Source: JAWVZU01 sp033722075
Lineage (GTDB): Bacteria > Pseudomonadota > Gammaproteobacteria > Xanthomonadales > SZUA-38
Direction: 5' to 3'
Length of the DNA stretch: 9,354 bases
Assembly (NCBI GenBank): GCA_033722075.1
Contig: JAWVZU010000155.1
Location: forward strand, 1-9,354
The notes beneath the pieces are model-generated. The model was not told the origin of the DNA. It did no database searches and saw nothing but the letters and a program-made list of their open reading frames with translations. The position numbers and the translations under genes are program-made. Below are positions 1 through 7,173 of the stretch, in pieces. The stretch's first letter is position 1; each line of letters opens with the position of its first letter.

Positions 1-1
1 C

Positions 2-1954
2 CCCAGCGACTTCGAACAGACGGCCGCACTCTATGCCCTGCTGTCGGAGGCAGATGCCGAAGAGGTTCGGCAGCACATCCGCGATGCCCAGCTGATCGGC
101 GATCGCAGCGATCGCCAGGCGGCCATGGGCATCCTGTTCCTGCGCCTGGCCGAACTCGATCCGCAGGGCGTACTTGCTTTCCTGGACCAGGTCGATATCC
201 GGGAACGGCACGCCGCGATCTATTCCATCTTCAACGGCTGGGCCAAGTACGACCTCGAGGGCGCGCTGGACCGGCTCGACGACCTGCCGCCGGGGCGGGA
301 CCGACAGATTGCCACCAACGCCATCACCCAGGCCTATTCCGACGATCCGGAGACCCTGGCCCGCGTCTCCGCTCGACTCCAGGGAAACGGCAATCGATTC
401 CAGCCCATGCCCGAGCTGGTGGCCCTGGCGAGGACCAATCCCGCGAGCGCCTTCGACAAGGCGTTGCAGATCACGGATCACGGTCTCCGGACCCAGACCC
501 TGGCCCAGATCGCGTCGATCTGGGGGCGCATGGATGCACGCGCGGCGCTCGAGCACTCCACGGGAATTACCAACGGCAACAGCCGGCGCAATTTCCGGAT
601 GAACATCTTCAGCAGCGTTGCCATGCAGGATCCCACGGCGGCACTGGATCTTCTGGACCTCGTTTCCACGCAGAACGAACAGCGCATGGTCATCAGCAAC
701 GTGTTCTCCCAACTGTCCCGCCATGACACGGCCGAAGCGCTGCAGATCGCCAACGGGCTGGAGAATCCGGCGCTGCGGCGGATGGCGCTGGGCCAGGTCT
801 TCGGCGGCTGGGCCGAGAACGATCCGCGCGCCGCCGCTGAAGCGATGGCAGCGCTCAAGGACCCGCTGATCGCGCGCCAGCACGGGCATCTGCTGCTCTA
901 TCACTATGCCGCGCAGGCCCCGCTGGAGGCCCTGGCCTGGGCCGAACAGGTCGAGGGGCGCAAGGGCCAGCTCTGGCAGAGCGTGGTGACCAACCTGGCG
1001 CAGCAAAGCCCCGAGCAGGCGCTGGCCATCGTCACGGACATGGACCCATCGCCCTGGCAGGCCCAGATCCTGGCCAATGTGCTTTCCAACATCGCCTTCA
1101 ACGACCCGCTGGTGGCGGCAGCCTACGTCCGGGACCTGCCTCCGGGTCAGGCCCGGGAGCAGGCCCTGAACCAGATCGGCCACGCCTGGGCCCAGCAGGA
1201 TCCGGAGGCGGCATTGGACTGGATCCTCCAGCAGTCCAGCCGGACCCAGGCCAACCTGCTGCCGGGCATCGCCTACCAGATCGCCCGTATGGACCTGGAC
1301 GCCGCCATGGCCTACACGTCGGCAATCCGCGGACCGGCCCGGGAACGCTGGATCGGGGCGATCGTCGAGAGCTTCTCGCAGACCAACCCGTACGCTGCCG
1401 CGGAATGGGTCGAGCAATATGCCGGCGAAGCGGGTTTCGGGCAGTGGATGGGCACGATCGCCGGTCACCTGGCCCGCGAGGATCCTCGCAATGCCCTGCG
1501 CCTGATCGAGGCCATCGAGTCACCGGATCACTACCAGCAGGCCCGGCAGGCGATCGCCCAGCAGTGGGCCTCCTTCGATCCGGCCGCAGCAGCTCGCTGG
1601 CTTGGCGACGGCAGCGTGGACGAGGACGCGTCACTGTTCCAGAGCGTCGCCGGCAGCTGGCACCAGTACGACCCGGCCGGTGCCGTCGACTGGGTCATGG
1701 GACTCGAAGCCGGCCGCTCACGGGATGCCGCCATCCAGTCGATTCTGGGCACGGGTTATGTGGATCCCGATCGCTTCGATCGCCTGGTGGAGGCAATTTC
1801 CAGCGAACAGGGCCGCATCCAGGCCATCCAGTCGCGCTTCCATCAGCTCATCCGCCACGATCCCGAAGGGGCTGCTACGTTTCTCGCCGCCGCACACCTC
1901 CCGGAGCAGCAACGTCAGCAGCTGCAGCAGATGCTGGACGACAGCGGCGGTTAG
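2..1954 (+). CDS. Long alpha-solenoid-like repeat protein of unknown function (5' end missing)
   Basis: The frame is open from the left edge, so the true start and any signal peptide lie outside the window. About 650 residues are visible up to the TAG stop. Nearly the whole protein is a tandem array of about 19 degenerate repeats of roughly 31 residues. The typical unit is a helix beginning I/V..x.W/L, then a loop with DP, then A-A-L-x-W, a short turn often with P/G, and R..A/Q. Clear examples are AWAQQDPEAALDWI and SWHQYDPAGAVDWV. The pattern predicts paired amphipathic helices stacked as a solenoid, which usually means a protein-binding scaffold. Unit length is near TPR (34) but the residues do not match the TPR consensus. 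The last residues are Gln-rich. No catalytic motif is seen. The stop overlaps the convergent downstream gene by 4 bp. It is certainly coding (natural composition, no other good frame); its function is unknown. Confidence 0.9.
   Translation, partial: PSDFEQTAALYALLSEADAEEVRQHIRDAQLIGDRSDRQAAMGILFLRLAELDPQGVLAFLDQVDIRERHAAIYSIFNGWAKYDLEGALDRLDDLPPGRDRQIATNAITQAYSDDPETLARVSARLQGNGNRFQPMPELVALARTNPASAFDKALQITDHGLRTQTLAQIASIWGRMDARAALEHSTGITNGNSRRNFRMNIFSSVAMQDPTAALDLLDLVSTQNEQRMVISNVFSQLSRHDTAEALQIANGLENPALRRMALGQVFGGWAENDPRAAAEAMAALKDPLIARQHGHLLLYHYAAQAPLEALAWAEQVEGRKGQLWQSVVTNLAQQSPEQALAIVTDMDPSPWQAQILANVLSNIAFNDPLVAAAYVRDLPPGQAREQALNQIGHAWAQQDPEAALDWILQQSSRTQANLLPGIAYQIARMDLDAAMAYTSAIRGPARERWIGAIVESFSQTNPYAAAEWVEQYAGEAGFGQWMGTIAGHLAREDPRNALRLIEAIESPDHYQQARQAIAQQWASFDPAAAARWLGDGSVDEDASLFQSVAGSWHQYDPAGAVDWVMGLEAGRSRDAAIQSILGTGYVDPDRFDRLVEAISSEQGRIQAIQSRFHQLIRHDPEGAATFLAAAHLPEQQRQQLQQMLDDSGG
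134..1936 (+). repeat. Tandem ~31-codon repeat array within the solenoid protein
   Basis: Aligning the translation by the DP motif gives about 19 consecutive units spaced 30-33 codons apart. One irregular unit lies near residues 65-95 counted from the in-frame ATG at 125. The most regular units are in the last two thirds. They are conserved as protein but diverged at DNA level, so this is an old array and not a recent DNA duplication. Edges are approximate. Confidence 0.7.
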
Positions 1955-2283
1955 TCGGAAGTGCGGGCGAGGTACCAGCCGATGCCCTCGGCCTCGAGGC
2001 GCTGGAGCACGTCGCGGAATTCCTCCAGGTCGGCCACGATCGCCTTGCAGTTGTCGATGGCGCTGGCCTTCTTGCCGAGGTGATGGAGAAGCATGTCCAC
2101 GGTCTCGAGCCCGTCTCCTGGATCGAACCAGGTGTCAGGGGCTGCGGCCTGGAAGTCGGTCAGTGGCCGTACGTTCAGCGATCGGCAAATCTCCGCAAGC
2201 TGGCCCAGGTCGGCCGAACCCAGTGCCTCGGCGGAAACCGCATGGTCGAATCCGTCGATTTCCTGCTCCGCCACGATTTCCAT
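1951..2283 (-). CDS. Small acidic protein of unknown function (110 aa)
   Basis: The product is a soluble, acidic protein of about 110 residues with no signal peptide or membrane segment. It has a Trp-Phe-Asp-Pro-x-Asp-Gly-Leu motif near its middle (WFDPGDGLETV), followed by a predicted helical stretch containing DLEEFRDVLQRLE and ending GIGWYLARTSD. I do not recognise the family. I chose the ATG at 2283 because GGGAG (2293-2289, minus strand) lies 5 nt before it. An ATG at 2295 and a TTG at 2307 are in-frame alternatives. Its TAA stop overlaps the TAG of the convergent repeat-protein gene. The start lies only about 30 bp from the tip of the inverted-repeat element at 2313-2565, so its promoter may lie inside that element. 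The opposite-strand reading through here is Arg-rich and implausible. Confidence 0.72.
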   Translation of the reverse strand: MEIVAEQEIDGFDHAVSAEALGSADLGQLAEICRSLNVRPLTDFQAAAPDTWFDPGDGLETVDMLLHHLGKKASAIDNCKAIVADLEEFRDVLQRLEAEGIGWYLARTSD

Positions 2284-2312
2284 GCCCGCTCCCATGACAA
2301 TCCCCAATTCCG

Positions 2313-2335
2313 CTAGTCTGGATGTTGCATGAGTT
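2313..2335. repeat. Left terminal inverted repeat
   Basis: This 23-bp end pairs with 2543-2565 at 21 of 23 positions. The outer 17 bp are exact and the two mismatches fall at 2330-2331. Similarity stops outside CTAG. Confidence 0.8.
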
Positions 2336-2376
2336 GTCGGGAATTGCGGCCTAGCTCGGGGAGGCAGCTTGTTCGA

Positions 2377-2425
2377 TCGCCCGAACAGGCATAGCCGTAG
2401 CTATGGCTGGAGGGGGATCGGGCGA
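2377..2425. repeat. Central imperfect hairpin inside the inverted-repeat element
   Basis: TCGCCCGA (2377-2384) pairs with TCGGGCGA (2418-2425). Inside it, CATAGC (2390-2395) pairs with GCTATG (2400-2405) around a CGTA loop, with CAG/CTG (2386-2388/2407-2409) adding to the inner stem across one mismatch. There is no T-run on either side, so it is not a classic terminator. Confidence 0.55.
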
Positions 2426-2542
2426 GATGACCCTCGAGATTGGGCGGAAAACCGACAGCGCCCAAACGGTAACCCTCTATCGCTCGTCTAGATAACTTCC
2501 AACTCATTGACCTGCCTGGCTACTTGGCTCCGACGCGCGCGT

Positions 2543-2565
2543 AACTTGTGCAACATCCAGACTAG
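2543..2565. repeat. Right terminal inverted repeat
   Basis: This is the reverse complement of 2313-2335 at 21 of 23 positions. It ends in ...CCAGACTAG. The flank beyond (TCTAACG) does not match the left flank, so any target duplication is limited to CTAG. Confidence 0.8.
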
Positions 2566-2588
2566 TCTAACGCGTGACAGGCGCGCGA

Positions 2589-3242
2589 TCAGCCCAGGCG
2601 CGCTTCCCCGGTGGTCACGTAGCCGAGAAACCGGGGCGTCCAGCTGAGATAGCTACTGTCCCGGCGGACGATCTCGAAGCCCGCACTGCGAAGCAGCCCG
2701 GGCACATCGCGGTTCAGGTTGCAACCACCGGAAAAGCGCTTCCAGAGGTCATTCAGCCGGTGCTGCCAGCGGGCAACACCTTCGTCCGGCGCCAGGCCAT
2801 GCTCGGCAAACAGCAGGCGCCCGTCCGGCTTGATCACCCGGGCCATCTCCGCCATCGCAGCGTCGATTTCGGGAATGGTGCAGCCGGTAAAAGCCAGGAT
2901 TACGGTGTCGGCGCTGTTCGATTCCAGGGGCATGTCTTCCGCACCGGCCGAGATGACTTCGATGGGAAGCTCATACTCTTCCAGGCGTCGCCGGCCCAAT
3001 TCGGTCATCTCCGCGACGGGATCGACGCCGATCACCTTTTCGACGCGGGCGCGGTCGTAGTGGGCCAGGTTCAGACCGCTCCCGAAGCCGATCTCGACCA
3101 CGATCCCCTCCGCTTCGGGAATCACCCGACGGCGCCGGGATTCGATGGCGGGACTGCTGCAAGCCAGGTTGACCAGGCGCGGCATCACGTGCCGGTCGTA
3201 GAGCGACTGCAGCCGGCCGGATTCGCTCTCGTCCATTGCCAT
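2589..3242 (-). CDS. Class I SAM-dependent methyltransferase, METTL7/TMT1-like
   Basis: This is a 217-residue cytosolic-type methyltransferase. Motif I is VVEIGFGSG (about residues 48-56), the acidic SAM-ribose residue is in IGVDP (D74), motif II is near AGAEDMPLES (99-108), and ARVIKPDGRLLFAEHGL (134-150) is the Methyltransf_11-type strand pair. The C-terminal block GGCNLNRD, then SAGFEI, then WTPRFLGY resembles the end of vertebrate METTL7A/B (TMT1A/B), which methylate alkyl thiols. The substrate here is not shown by the sequence; lipid and small-molecule methyltransferases share the fold. I chose the ATG at 3242 because AAGGTG (3254-3249) sits 6 nt upstream. A GTG at 3269 would add 9 residues. 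It is divergent from the dioxygenase gene, and the inverted-repeat element begins 23 bp after its TGA. Confidence 0.92.
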   Translation of the reverse strand: MAMDESESGRLQSLYDRHVMPRLVNLACSSPAIESRRRRVIPEAEGIVVEIGFGSGLNLAHYDRARVEKVIGVDPVAEMTELGRRRLEEYELPIEVISAGAEDMPLESNSADTVILAFTGCTIPEIDAAMAEMARVIKPDGRLLFAEHGLAPDEGVARWQHRLNDLWKRFSGGCNLNRDVPGLLRSAGFEIVRRDSSYLSWTPRFLGYVTTGEARLG

Positions 3243-3452
3243 CGGGTTCACCTTATCCGTCTCTCGCACTCCAGAGCGTACGCAGAAAGTGCCTCGCCGA
3301 ACAGGCGGTCATTCGATACGGTGAAAAATGTTGGGGCTGCGGGCGACCTGCGGCCCGGTTGACCACGCTCGGCGAACGGGAATGTCGGTGCCTGCCTACG
3401 CGGCGTGAAAGCGCTATCATTAGGGGCCAGCGAAAGGGTTGGTGCGTTGGCG
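3243..3452. promoter_or_regulatory. Divergent intergenic region, methyltransferase / dioxygenase
   Basis: About 210 bp separate the two divergent starts and should carry a promoter for each. On the plus strand TATCAT (3415-3420) is a plausible -10, but I find no good -35 at normal spacing; TTGACC at 3359-3364 is too far upstream. A GC-rich imperfect hairpin (GGGCTGC...GCGGCCC) lies at 3334-3356. No operator or riboswitch is recognised and no coding frame looks natural here. Confidence 0.35.
3249..3254 (-). promoter_or_regulatory. Ribosome binding site setting the methyltransferase start
   Basis: AAGGTG on the minus strand lies 6 nt before the ATG at 3242. It favours that start over the upstream GTG (3269) and the next ATG (3236). 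Confidence 0.6.
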
Positions 3453-4286
3453 ATGGCGGAAACAGCTTCGATTCGCGAAAAACTGGATGACAAGGGTTTC
3501 GTCATACTGCGCGATTTCATCTCGCAGGACGATTGCGCGCGGCTGCGCAAGAGAGCCGAAGAACTGATCGACGACTTCGACCCCTATTCCGTCCGCTCCG
3601 TTTTTACCAGTAGCCGTACGCGCGGGACCCAGGACCGCTATTTCATGGAGTCCGGCGACAAGATCCGTTTCTTTCTCGAGCAGGGTGCCTTTGCTCCGTC
3701 CGGTGAACTCAAGCAGGACAAGGCGCTGTCGGTCAACAAGATCGGCCATGCTCTGCATGACCTGGACCCGGTCTTCGATGAATTCTCCCGCGCGCCGAAG
3801 ATCGCCGAACTGGCCTCGGAACTGGGTTACCAGGACCCGCGGCTGATCCAGTCCATGTACGTCTTCAAGCAGCCGAGGATCGGCGGCGAAGTCAACTTCC
3901 ACCAGGATGCCACCTTTCTCTACACCGATCCGGTTTCGGTCATCGGGCTCTGGTTTGCCCTGGAGGATGCAAGCGCCGAGAACGGATGCCTGTGGGTCAT
4001 GCCCGGAGGCCACAAGGCCGGCCTGAAGACCCGCTTCGTTCGCGATGACGACGGCGGGGCGGAGTTCGTCACGGTAGACGAGGGACCCCTGCCCGAAGTG
4101 CTGCTGACGCCGCTGCAGGTTCCGGCCGGGACGCTCGTCATCCTGCACGGTCTTCTGCCCCACCAGAGCGGCATCAACATGTCTTCGCGATCACGCCATG
4201 CCTATACGTTGCATCTCATCGAGGGCACCGCCGACTACCCGGCCGACAACTGGCTGCAGCGGGAAGAGCCCCCGCGCGGGTTTTGA
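3453..4286 (+). CDS. Phytanoyl-CoA dioxygenase (PhyH) family Fe(II)/2-oxoglutarate oxygenase, PHYHD1-like
   Basis: This is a 277-residue cytosolic non-heme iron oxygenase. The family couples decarboxylation of 2-oxoglutarate to oxidation of a substrate. The iron ligands are visible: the H-x-D pair H150/D152 in NFHQDATFLY and the distal H237 in LLPHQSG. R248 in SRSRHAYTLH is the likely 2-oxoglutarate carboxylate anchor. The block VIGLWFALEDASAENGCLW and the PGGHK motif after it match the core of human PHYHD1 better than phytanoyl-CoA hydroxylase proper, so the substrate should be treated as unknown. Start choice: the ATG at 3453 has its nearest AG-rich site (AAAGGG, 3433-3438) 14 nt away. A TTG at 3447 would be 8 nt from that site and is a real alternative; a GTG at 3405 is less likely. 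It converges on the Nudix gene with a 25-bp gap. Confidence 0.93.
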   Translation: MAETASIREKLDDKGFVILRDFISQDDCARLRKRAEELIDDFDPYSVRSVFTSSRTRGTQDRYFMESGDKIRFFLEQGAFAPSGELKQDKALSVNKIGHALHDLDPVFDEFSRAPKIAELASELGYQDPRLIQSMYVFKQPRIGGEVNFHQDATFLYTDPVSVIGLWFALEDASAENGCLWVMPGGHKAGLKTRFVRDDDGGAEFVTVDEGPLPEVLLTPLQVPAGTLVILHGLLPHQSGINMSSRSRHAYTLHLIEGTADYPADNWLQREEPPRGF

Positions 4287-4310
4287 TCATCCGTCAAGCC
4301 CCGACGGGAG
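4270..4310. terminator. Weak hairpins between convergent dioxygenase and Nudix genes
   Basis: CCCGCGCGGG followed by TTTT overlaps the end of the dioxygenase gene, and CCGTC (4291-4295) pairs with GACGG (4303-4307) in the 25-bp gap. Both stems are short. A role as a terminator is possible but weakly supported. Confidence 0.25.
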
Positions 4311-4311
4311 G

Positions 4312-4800
4312 CTAATGATCGATGTCCAATTCGTATTCCAGGTAGTCGTCACCGTCGAAGATCCACCGGCCGACGAAAGTCTGGCCCGAGAGGACGGCCG
4401 GGACCCACAATTCGTCGTCTGCCCACATCTCGTCATAGGGAATCGCATCGAGGGCGTACCACATGGGGATTGCCTCGTCGGTTTCGTGCGGCTCGCCGAG
4501 GAATTCGAAGGCCCGGTAGACGTGGACATGGATCCCGTAACCGTCGGTGAACTGGAACAGGTTCTCCCCGCAGTATTCCAGGTCGACGGGCGTCACGCCG
4601 ATCTCCTCCTCGCACTCGCGGATTGCACAGGCTTCCGGCGTCTCGCCGGGATCCAGCTTGCCTCCGGGTCCGTTGATCTTGCCGGCACCCAGTCCGCGTT
4701 TCTTGCGAATCAGCAGGATTCGGCCGGCGTGTATGATGAATACGAGCGTGGCCAGGTCGTCGGCCTGCCAATCGTCCCAAGCAATCTGCGACAGTTTCAT
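4312..4800 (-). CDS. Nudix hydrolase, MTH1 (NUDT1)-like 8-oxo-dGTP diphosphatase candidate
   Basis: This is a 162-residue cytosolic Nudix hydrolase. The full Nudix box G-x5-E-x7-REUxEExGU is at residues 47-69 (G47, E53, R61, E62, E65, E66). Features outside the box match human MTH1 unusually well: KKRGLGAGKINGPGGK corresponds to the MTH1 strand with the base-contacting Asn (N43 here), and IPYDEMWADDELW corresponds to the MTH1 PDD-containing loop (W126, D128, D129 here; W117, D119, D120 in human). The C-terminal GRWIFDGDD also aligns. The expected reaction is hydrolysis of oxidised purine dNTPs to monophosphates, cleaning the nucleotide pool. MutT, the usual bacterial enzyme, lacks the WxDD loop. 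The ATG at 4800 is the only sensible start and has no Shine-Dalgarno, see the promoter entry. It is divergent from typA. Confidence 0.93.
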   Translation of the reverse strand: MKLSQIAWDDWQADDLATLVFIIHAGRILLIRKKRGLGAGKINGPGGKLDPGETPEACAIRECEEEIGVTPVDLEYCGENLFQFTDGYGIHVHVYRAFEFLGEPHETDEAIPMWYALDAIPYDEMWADDELWVPAVLSGQTFVGRWIFDGDDYLEYELDIDH

Positions 4801-4808
4801 AGCGGCGC

Positions 4809-4840
4809 ATCATACCGGACCTTGAGAACCAGCAGTGCAA
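4809..4840 (-). promoter_or_regulatory. Possible promoter of the Nudix gene (leaderless mRNA)
   Basis: TATGAT on the minus strand (4814-4809) is a near-consensus -10 only 8 nt before the start codon, so transcription would begin at or next to the ATG. TTGCAC (4840-4835) could be a -35 but with a long 20-nt spacer. There is no ribosome binding site between it and the ATG, which fits a leaderless message. Confidence 0.35.
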
Positions 4841-4898
4841 CCCCACTTGGAGGTTGTCCGGCAACCCCGCTTCCCACCACGAGACAGCTAGATCATCC

Positions 4899-6710
<1,812 letters not shown>

Positions 6711-6745
6711 CGATCGCCGCCGCCCTGTTGCACTTCTTGCGCCTA

Positions 6746-6777
6746 CCCGTGACTTTTGGACCTTGTTACGGGATTTT
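6746..6777 (+). terminator. Probable intrinsic terminator after typA
   Basis: CCCGTGAC (6746-6753) pairs with GTTACGGG (6765-6772) as an 8-bp stem including one G-T pair, with an 11-nt loop, followed by A and TTTT. It begins 36 bp after the typA stop. The T-run is short, so efficiency may be modest. Confidence 0.5.
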
Positions 6778-6882
6778 CACGAAAACCGACGTACGAACAC
6801 TTTCATCCTTCCGCTGCAGCGTGTAAGCTTCGCGGTCGGTTGGATCGGGAGCCGTAATGAATGTCCCGGAACTCAAGGCAAT

Positions 6883-6886
6883 GGAG
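6883..6886 (+). promoter_or_regulatory. Ribosome binding site setting the lipoprotein start
   Basis: GGAG lies 6 nt before the ATG at 6893. It picks this start over ATGs at 6857, 6881 and 6902, and the resulting N-terminus is a well-formed short signal peptide. Confidence 0.6.
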
Positions 6887-6892
6887 AAAGAA

Positions 6893-7171
6893 ATGCAACG
6901 TATGACCGCCATTTTCGGGACCGCTTTACTCATGCTGTCCATCGGAGCCTGTACTCCGGTGCCGCTCAACACGACCGCCCATAACTACAAGGACGAAGAC
7001 CGCTCCCAGGACTTGGTCTGCACCCGTGAGAAGCCGATCGGCTCCAACCGGGTCGAGAAGGTCTGCCGGACCCGGGCCCAGATCGCAGCGGAAGAACGCG
7101 CCACCCAGGACGAGCTGCGACGTCAGCAGTCGACCACCTCGCGGATTCGCGCCGAGAACGGCGGCGGCTGA
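6893..7171 (+). CDS. Small predicted lipoprotein with a C-x14-C motif
   Basis: This is a 92-residue precursor. The N-terminus has a short charged stretch (MQRM), a hydrophobic core (AIFGTALLMLSI) and a lipobox-like I-G-A-C with C20 as the likely lipidated residue. That would make a 73-residue protein anchored in the membrane facing the periplasm. The mature part is polar. It carries C43 and C58 flanking a basic turn (CTREKPIGSNRVEKVC), then a charged helix rich in Arg, Glu and Gln (about residues 60-87) and a Gly tail. The C-x14-C segment with GS and VCRT recalls small hypothetical proteins of Xanthomonadales and sphingomonads. I know no function for them; the two Cys may form a disulfide. 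The stop lies 2 bp from the stop of the convergent cpxA-like gene, leaving no room for a terminator. I find no convincing promoter in 6711-6892. Confidence 0.82.
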   Translation: MQRMTAIFGTALLMLSIGACTPVPLNTTAHNYKDEDRSQDLVCTREKPIGSNRVEKVCRTRAQIAAEERATQDELRRQQSTTSRIRAENGGG

Positions 7172-7173
7172 AT

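Larger units (their letters stand above)
2313..2565. mobile_element. MITE-like / IS-derived inverted-repeat element, ~253 bp
   Basis: The ends are inverted repeats of 23 bp (2313-2335 and 2543-2565). The outer 17 bp match perfectly (CTAGTCTGGATGTTGCA and its complement) and 21 of 23 match overall. Both tips read CTAG. Since CTAG is its own complement, it could be part of the repeat or a 4-bp target duplication, as known for IS5-type elements that duplicate YTAR. The interior has no transposase. It holds one 64-codon open frame on the minus strand (2507-2313) that ends inside the terminal repeat, and a central hairpin. The element fills the gap between two leftward genes. Size, inverted ends and lack of a transposase fit a MITE or a decayed IS with both ends kept. 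A structured repeat of another kind is possible. Confidence 0.6.

Noticed and set aside
1405..2316. Long plus-strand open frame overlapping the solenoid gene and the 110-residue gene
   Set aside because: Its translation is Arg/Gly/Pro-rich with no motif, as expected for an out-of-frame reading of GC-rich coding DNA.
2313..2507. 64-codon minus-strand open frame inside the inverted-repeat element
   Set aside because: It starts with ATG at 2507 but its stop lies in the terminal repeat, it has no good ribosome site or known motif, and it spans the hairpin, so it is probably incidental.
2543..2575. Possible integron attC-like site near TCTAAC
   Set aside because: There is no matching GTTRRRY partner at attC spacing; the symmetry is fully explained by the element's terminal repeats.
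2574..3362. Plus-strand open frame of 262 codons opposite the methyltransferase
   Set aside because: It is antisense to a gene with clear SAM-binding motifs and has no domain of its own.
3420..4163. Minus-strand open frame of 247 codons opposite the dioxygenase
   Set aside because: The opposite strand encodes all catalytic residues of a PhyH enzyme; this reading is a shadow.
6784..6841. Long-range inverted repeat AACCGAC / GTCGGTT before the lipoprotein gene
   Set aside because: A 7-bp stem across a 44-nt loop is expected by chance in GC-rich DNA and no further pairing supports it.
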